Assembly (NCBI GenBank): GCA_016205045.1
Contig: JACQJM010000168.1
Location: 1-7,342, forward strand
From: Elusimicrobiota bacterium
GTDB taxonomy: Bacteria > Elusimicrobiota > Elusimicrobia > JACQJN01
Reading direction: 5' to 3'
DNA length: 7,342 nucleotides
Position 1 is the first letter of the stretch. Every line of letters begins with the position of its first letter. The notes below the pieces were generated by a model that worked only from the letters and a program-made list of their open reading frames with translations, was not told where the DNA came from and ran no database searches. The position numbers were made by a program, and so were the translations under genes. Shown in pieces: positions 4,685 to 7,342 of the stretch.

Positions 4685-6727
4685 TTAGGGTTTGGCAGAT
4701 TCTGTTCTTAGCTCATTCATGTGAACGGCCCGAATAGGGGTTGTTCCTGCGGTGAGTGTAGTATCGGTCCATGTGGGGGTAACATCCACCACGCTTTCGG
4801 CCGCCTCCACATTGGTGCGAAGTTCGGAGATGTGAACGGTGCGGACGATGGATGTCCCTGCGGTGAGGGTGGAATCAGTCCAAGTGGCGGCGGAGAGGCC
4901 GCGGAACAATCTCACATTGTCCACCACGCTTCTGAGCTCTGTGATGTGCACCGTTCGGACGGAAGGGGATGTGGCGGTGATGGTGGGATCGGTCCAGGCC
5001 CAGTTCCCTCGGATCAGTATCCTAAGTTTGTTGGACCAAGTGCTCGTGGCGACGCCGGTTTCATAAAAGGAAGATCGGACATAAAGGGTGGTGGTGTTGG
5101 TGACCAGATCTGCTTGTGGTGTGAAATAGATCGTGGTTCCCGGAGTGGCAGGCATGTTCGTCCAGCCTGATGAGTTGAGCCCGTAGATATTAGTGGTGGT
5201 ACTGGTTACCTCAAATCCAGTGCTGGTGGAGAAAGAGATGGTGGCATCGGTGCGGTTAGCTCCTGTGATGGGTACCAGAAATTTCATTTTCGGTCTACGG
5301 TTAATGGTGTATCCTGAATTATGGGAAGGAGTGACCCAGGTGGGTGGCACCGTTGCGGTGTAGGTTCTTCCGGAGTAAACTTGGGATAAACTCGGAGCAG
5401 TTCCTATATAGATAAGTTTTACGGTGCCGCCGTTGGCTGTTTGGGCGCTGGCCGTGTTCGTGGAGCCCCGAACGTCTATCATGCCGCTGAGGGTCATGCA
5501 GTTGGAGCCATTGCACCAAGCCAAAATTCCTCCTCCTGATCCACCGCCTCCGGTTCCTCCATAGCCTCCGTTTCTTCCAACAGAACCACCACCTCCGCCT
5601 CCACCCCCTGCCCCACCACAACCAAACCCATCTCCGCCAATATCACCATCATTTCCTGGAGAAGGACTTCCTTTGGCGCCCTCGCTTCCTCCCAGTCCAC
5701 AAGCCGCATCCCCCCCAATGAACCCATCATTGCCTGTATAGCTTACGACACTTCCGCTGGCCCCTGCGGCAGCCAGCACTCCCGATGAAATAATGACCCC
5801 GGTAGAGTTGAGGGTGAATGTGCTTGAGGAGTAAAGTTTAACATAGCCTCCCCCAGATCCTCCAGATCCTCCATTTCCTCCGGCTCCCCCTGCCCCAACC
5901 CCGGCTCCTCCATCCCCTCCGGTTCCTCCGGTGTCATCAAAATTCCCATCACAGCCTCCACCCCCACCTCCACCCCCTTGACTACCTGCAGCACCCCCGC
6001 CTCCCTTTGCTCCGCTACCCCCTCCGGAGCCGAGATTTAAGGATTCATCTGTGGAGGAGTCGCCATTTCCTGAGGCTGTGGCGTATCCTCCATTTACTCC
6101 ATACCCTCCCAGGGCGCCTAAGTTAGAAGTACCTCCTACTCCTCCGACTCCCCCTGAGCCTCCGCAGTTCCCTTTGTTTCCTCCATTGCCACCAGAGGCT
6201 GTTCCTCCTGACCCTGCCGTTCCTCCGTTCCCTCCAAAAGATCCATTTCCGGAAGATCCCGCATTTCCATTTGAGCCTGCAGAGCCGGCAGTTCCGTTTG
6301 CACCAGCGGTACCACCGCCGCAAAATCCGCCACCGAGTCCGGTCACTCCCAACCCTCCAGAGCCACCGGAGCTGCCCGCCGTAGACCCTCCCCCGCCACC
6401 GCCGCTTGCTGTGGCGCCTCCCGTGTACCCTTGTCCCGAGGCGGTGATGGTGCCGCTGATCACCATGGAGTCGGCATGAATCTCTAGCGAGTTTCCGTAA
6501 GAAGTAGCGGTTCCTGAGGTCACCCGAATTGTGACCCCCGAGTTGAGGGTAAATGTGGTAATTCCCCAGTGAACCCCCGCAGCCCATGTGTCGGCGGAGA
6601 CGGTCCAGGCCGTGTTCTCATGATCCCCTCCTCCCGTGCTGGTCCAGGCTGCATAGGAAGAAGTAGGTAGAAAGTAGAAGGTAGTAAGTAGAAGAAAACA
6701 AGCAAAAATGATGGAGGACAGGTCCAA
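4685..6727 (-). CDS. Secreted glycine-rich beta-helix-like surface protein with C-terminal VHIxELR repeats
   Basis: About 680 aa, function unknown. A hydrophobic signal-peptide-like stretch (residues 5-22, ending SSYAA, cleavage near 26-27) implies export; there is no lipobox, LPXTG or C-terminal membrane helix. Residues 35-98 resemble beta-solenoid rungs (TTFTLNSGVTIRVTSG, MVISGTITASG). Two Gly-rich blocks follow (about 99-294 and 333-400, largely GG-X with Ser, Ala, Asn), each ending in a rung-like strand (GGGYVKLYSSSTFTLNSTG; GGGILAWCNGSNCMTLSG). An Ig/fibronectin-like segment spans about 478-572, and three 24-aa WTD...VHIxELR repeats end the protein. Seven Cys lie beyond the signal peptide. 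The start is uncertain: the frame is open to 7207, but that part is antisense to hicBA. TTG 6727 is the last initiator before the hydrophobic core and lies about 24 bases after a possible transcription start. Its n-region lacks positive charge, so an upstream TTG in hicB remains possible. An adhesin or envelope role is inferred. Confidence 0.75.
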   Translation of the reverse strand: MDLSSIIFACFLLLTTFYFLPTSSYAAWTSTGGGDHENTAWTVSADTWAAGVHWGITTFTLNSGVTIRVTSGTATSYGNSLEIHADSMVISGTITASGQGYTGGATASGGGGGGSTAGSSGGSGGLGVTGLGGGFCGGGTAGANGTAGSAGSNGNAGSSGNGSFGGNGGTAGSGGTASGGNGGNKGNCGGSGGVGGVGGTSNLGALGGYGVNGGYATASGNGDSSTDESLNLGSGGGSGAKGGGGAAGSQGGGGGGGGCDGNFDDTGGTGGDGGAGVGAGGAGGNGGSGGSGGGYVKLYSSSTFTLNSTGVIISSGVLAAAGASGSVVSYTGNDGFIGGDAACGLGGSEGAKGSPSPGNDGDIGGDGFGCGGAGGGGGGGGSVGRNGGYGGTGGGGSGGGILAWCNGSNCMTLSGMIDVRGSTNTASAQTANGGTVKLIYIGTAPSLSQVYSGRTYTATVPPTWVTPSHNSGYTINRRPKMKFLVPITGANRTDATISFSTSTGFEVTSTTTNIYGLNSSGWTNMPATPGTTIYFTPQADLVTNTTTLYVRSSFYETGVATSTWSNKLRILIRGNWAWTDPTITATSPSVRTVHITELRSVVDNVRLFRGLSAATWTDSTLTAGTSIVRTVHISELRTNVEAAESVVDVTPTWTDTTLTAGTTPIRAVHMNELRTESAKP
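4703..4999 (-). repeat. Three C-terminal protein repeats (WTD-x-TLTAGTS-x-VRTVHIxELR)
   Basis: Three copies of a 24-aa unit are encoded at 4928-4999, 4814-4885 and 4703-4774 (residues 577-600, 615-638, 652-675), spaced 37-38 codons apart. Constant positions are W-T-D, T-(I/L)-T-A, R-(T/A)-V-H-(I/M) and E-L-R. The two more C-terminal copies are the most alike. Similar IRAVHxxELR repeats occur, as far as I recall, at the C-termini of exported proteins in several environmental phyla; their function is not established. Confidence 0.8.
5528..6427 (-). repeat. Glycine-rich low-complexity coding tract
   Basis: About 300 codons are dominated by GGN on the coding strand, with Ser, Ala, Asn and Asp filling the third positions of GG-X triplets. 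The repetition is degenerate, not exact, so it looks like old expanded sequence rather than a recent duplication. It includes runs of 8 Gly (about residues 251-258 and 374-381). The opposite strand is full of Pro-coding triplets and so gives long spurious open frames. Confidence 0.85.
6668..6695. repeat. Heptanucleotide tandem repeat within the signal-peptide coding region
   Basis: Four consecutive 7-mers read TAGAAAG, TAGAAGG, TAGTAAG, TAGAAGA, with related TAGG and TAGGAAG sequence just upstream (6654-6667). On the minus strand this encodes the hydrophobic core (FLLLTTFYFLPTSS). Seven is not a multiple of three, so loss or gain of a unit would shift the frame of the gly-rich gene. Confidence 0.65.
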
Positions 6728-6736
6728 TTTTTTATG

Positions 6737-6765
6737 TTGATTTTTGAACCAGGGACTGTTATACT
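6737..6765 (+). promoter_or_regulatory. Predicted sigma70-type promoter of hicBA
   Basis: TTGATT (6737-6742) and TATACT (6760-6765) are separated by 17 bases and match the -35 and -10 consensus well (4/6 and 5/6). The expected transcription start near 6772 leaves a very short leader that begins inside or beside the AGGAG ribosome-binding site (6771-6775). Confidence 0.55.
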
Positions 6766-6786
6766 TAAAAAGGAGCCGATTATGAA
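6758..6786 (-). promoter_or_regulatory. Possible promoter of the gly-rich gene, overlapping the hicBA promoter
   Basis: On the minus strand TATAAC (6763-6758) lies 17 bases after a weak -35, TTCATA (6786-6781). The -10 box overlaps that of hicBA on the other strand, so the two promoters would compete. Transcription would start near 6751, which favours the TTG start at 6727 for the gly-rich protein. The -35 is poor, so this is tentative. Confidence 0.35.
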
Positions 6787-7015
6787 GAAGAGAATTTATC
6801 AATACACTGTTTTTGTAGAGTCCTGTGAGGAAGGGGGATATTTTGCGGATTGTCCTTCCCTTTCGGGTTGTCATGTCCAAGGAGAGACGCTTGAGGAATC
6901 TTTGAAGGAGATGAGGGCAGCGATCAAGGCTTACCTGGACGATTTGAAAGCTCACCATGAACCAATTCCCCAACCGCTTCAAGTTACCATTGCATCTATC
7001 GGAGTATCTGTTTAG
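6782..7015 (+). CDS. hicB: HicB-family antitoxin
   Basis: 77-aa antitoxin that binds and neutralises the HicA mRNA interferase encoded immediately downstream. The protein shows the HicB fold pattern: a first strand (RIYQYTVFVES), then GGYFADCPSLSGCHVQGETLEESLKEMRAAIKAYLDDL, matching the family's G-Y-x-A-x-x-P-x-L-x-G-C core and following helix. It is a short form: the C-terminal HTH or ribbon-helix-helix DNA-binding domain of E. coli-type HicB is absent, with only a strand-like tail (PLQVTIASIGVSV). Autoregulation by HicB itself is therefore not obvious. The ATG at 6782 is preferred over an upstream ATG at 6734 because AGGAG (6771-6775) lies 6 bases before it and homology starts there. The stop TAG directly abuts the hicA GTG, so translation is probably coupled. 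The order antitoxin-then-toxin is the reverse of the E. coli operon but common elsewhere. Confidence 0.92.
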   Translation: MKKRIYQYTVFVESCEEGGYFADCPSLSGCHVQGETLEESLKEMRAAIKAYLDDLKAHHEPIPQPLQVTIASIGVSV

Positions 7016-7249
7016 GTGGGTTCTCGATTTCCTGCAGTAACGGCCAAGCAGGTTATCCGTGTTCTTAATCAGCTTGGATTCAGGCTGACTCGCCAGGCAG
7101 GTACGAGCCACGCAGTCTATCGAAGAGATTCCGACAACCGGAGAACCATAGTTCCCATCCATCCCGGTCAGATTCTCAAACGGAAAACTCTCAAAGCCGT
7201 CCTTCATGATATCGCTCTCTCCATAGAAGAATTCCGAAAGTATCTCTGA
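7016..7249 (+). CDS. hicA: HicA-family mRNA interferase toxin
   Basis: 77-aa toxin with a dsRBD-like fold that cleaves mRNA independently of translation and slows growth when HicB is depleted. Family landmarks: an N-terminal helix with KQVIRVLNQLGF, the strand carrying the catalytic histidine (AGTSHAVYRR, His32), a second strand ending in IVPIHPG (the I-P-x-H motif), and the helix LKRKTLKAVLHDIALSIEEF. Length is typical and no catalytic residue is missing, so it looks functional. The start is GTG, directly after the hicB TAG with no spacer. GGAG at 7001-7004 is about 11 bases upstream, so translation coupled to hicB, keeping toxin below antitoxin, is likely. Its opposite strand contains the N-terminal extension of a long spurious reading frame. 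A terminal motif of another RAYT unit begins 5 bases after the stop. Confidence 0.93.
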   Translation: MGSRFPAVTAKQVIRVLNQLGFRLTRQAGTSHAVYRRDSDNRRTIVPIHPGQILKRKTLKAVLHDIALSIEEFRKYL

Positions 7250-7285
7250 GACGTGGGGTCAGGTCTTGCAATCACACATTTTCTA

Positions 7286-7308
7286 AAAAAGGTAGCAGCT
7301 ACCTTTTT
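7286..7308 (+). terminator. Perfect hairpin with A- and T-tracts, probable intrinsic terminator after hicA
   Basis: AAAAAGGTAGC (7286-7296) and GCTACCTTTTT (7298-7308) are perfect complements around a single central A, realistically a GCAGC loop on a GGTA stem. The terminal T-run makes it a plausible rho-independent terminator 36 bases after hicA, and the A-tract would make it work in both directions. It may equally be a structural part of the RAYT unit, since CACAC (7273-7277) and GTGTG (7314-7318) form an outer pair. Confidence 0.55.
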
Positions 7309-7322
7309 GCAACGTGTGCTAT

Positions 7323-7337
7323 AAGAACCAGGTTCTT
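7323..7337. repeat. Short palindrome at the window edge
   Basis: AAGAACC and GGTTCTT flank a single A, with TATA/TTATA continuing the symmetry imperfectly to the last base. It could be a second hairpin, an operator-like site or a transposase recognition structure; the window ends here, so it cannot be resolved. Confidence 0.4.
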
Positions 7338-7342
7338 TTATA

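Larger units (their letters stand above)
7255..7342 (+). mobile_element. Left end of a probable second RAYT unit, running off the window
   Basis: GGGGTCAGGTCTT (7255-7267) is identical to the 13-base core of both ends of the 3729-4661 unit. Reading inward, a 9-base spacer is followed by CATTTT and an A-tract, as at the upstream end of the complete unit, and unlike its downstream end. In the complete unit the transposase ATG lies about 71 bases from the outer end, which here would fall just at or beyond the window edge. This stretch contains two short palindromes (separate entries) and no gene within the window. Confidence 0.55.

Noticed and set aside
4721..5170. Plus-strand open frame with Cys/Gly-rich product
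   Set aside because: It is a shadow of the C-terminal repeat region of the gly-rich gene, and its repetition follows the minus-strand repeats.
6051..6479. Plus-strand proline-rich open frame
   Set aside because: It is the complement of the GG-X codons of the gly-rich gene; no start signal and no independent evidence.
6728..7207. N-terminal extension of the gly-rich frame up to an ATG at 7207
   Set aside because: It lies antisense to hicB and hicA, which have clear family motifs and a good promoter and ribosome-binding site. The signal-peptide-like core comes only after 6727.
3729..7267. Composite transposon bounded by GGGGTCAGGTCTT copies at 3729 and 7255
   Set aside because: These two copies are in direct orientation, and the 4647-4661 inverted copy already closes the first unit. 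Y1/HUH enzymes are not known to move segments in this way.
1..7342. CRISPR array or other spaced repeat array
   Set aside because: No regularly spaced identical repeats with unique spacers occur anywhere; the repetitive DNA is explained by the Gly-rich coding tract and its C-terminal repeats.

Overview
The window comes from a bacterial chromosome of moderate GC, most likely a metagenome-derived lineage. The hisS-aspS pair, MltG, short HicBA, a RAYT transposase and a huge glycine-rich exported protein fit a diderm candidate phylum such as Omnitrophota or Elusimicrobiota. That placement is an impression from gene style, not a demonstrated assignment.

Layout. Positions 2-2562 (+) hold a translation operon: the 3' part of hisS, then aspS 8 bases later. 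The aspS frame carries an in-frame 63-bp insertion: a palindromic element flanked by an 8-bp direct repeat (889-959). Convergent to it is a tRNA-Ala(CGC) gene (2576-2648, -), followed by a large imperfect hairpin and then mltG (2738-3727, -), the endolytic murein transglycosylase. Directly against the mltG start codon lies a complete RAYT (REP-associated Y1/HUH transposase) unit, 3729-4661, bounded by perfect 15-bp inverted repeats. Beyond it, also on the minus strand, is a gene for a secreted, extremely glycine-rich protein of about 680 aa with three C-terminal WTD...VHIxELR repeats (4685-6727). Divergent from that gene is a compact hicB-hicA toxin-antitoxin operon (6782-7249, +), with face-to-face promoters in the short gap. 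The window ends with a third copy of the RAYT terminal motif (from 7255), which reads like the 5' end of a second RAYT unit lying mostly outside the window.

How it fits together. The left half is housekeeping (charging of tRNA-His and tRNA-Asp, a tRNA-Ala gene, peptidoglycan length control). The right half is accessory (transposase, surface protein, toxin-antitoxin). The gly-rich gene and hicBA sit between the outer ends of two RAYT-type units. The most notable observation is the palindromic element inside aspS. It adds 21 codons without breaking the frame and resembles in behaviour the Rickettsia palindromic elements, which are known to insert in frame in protein genes.
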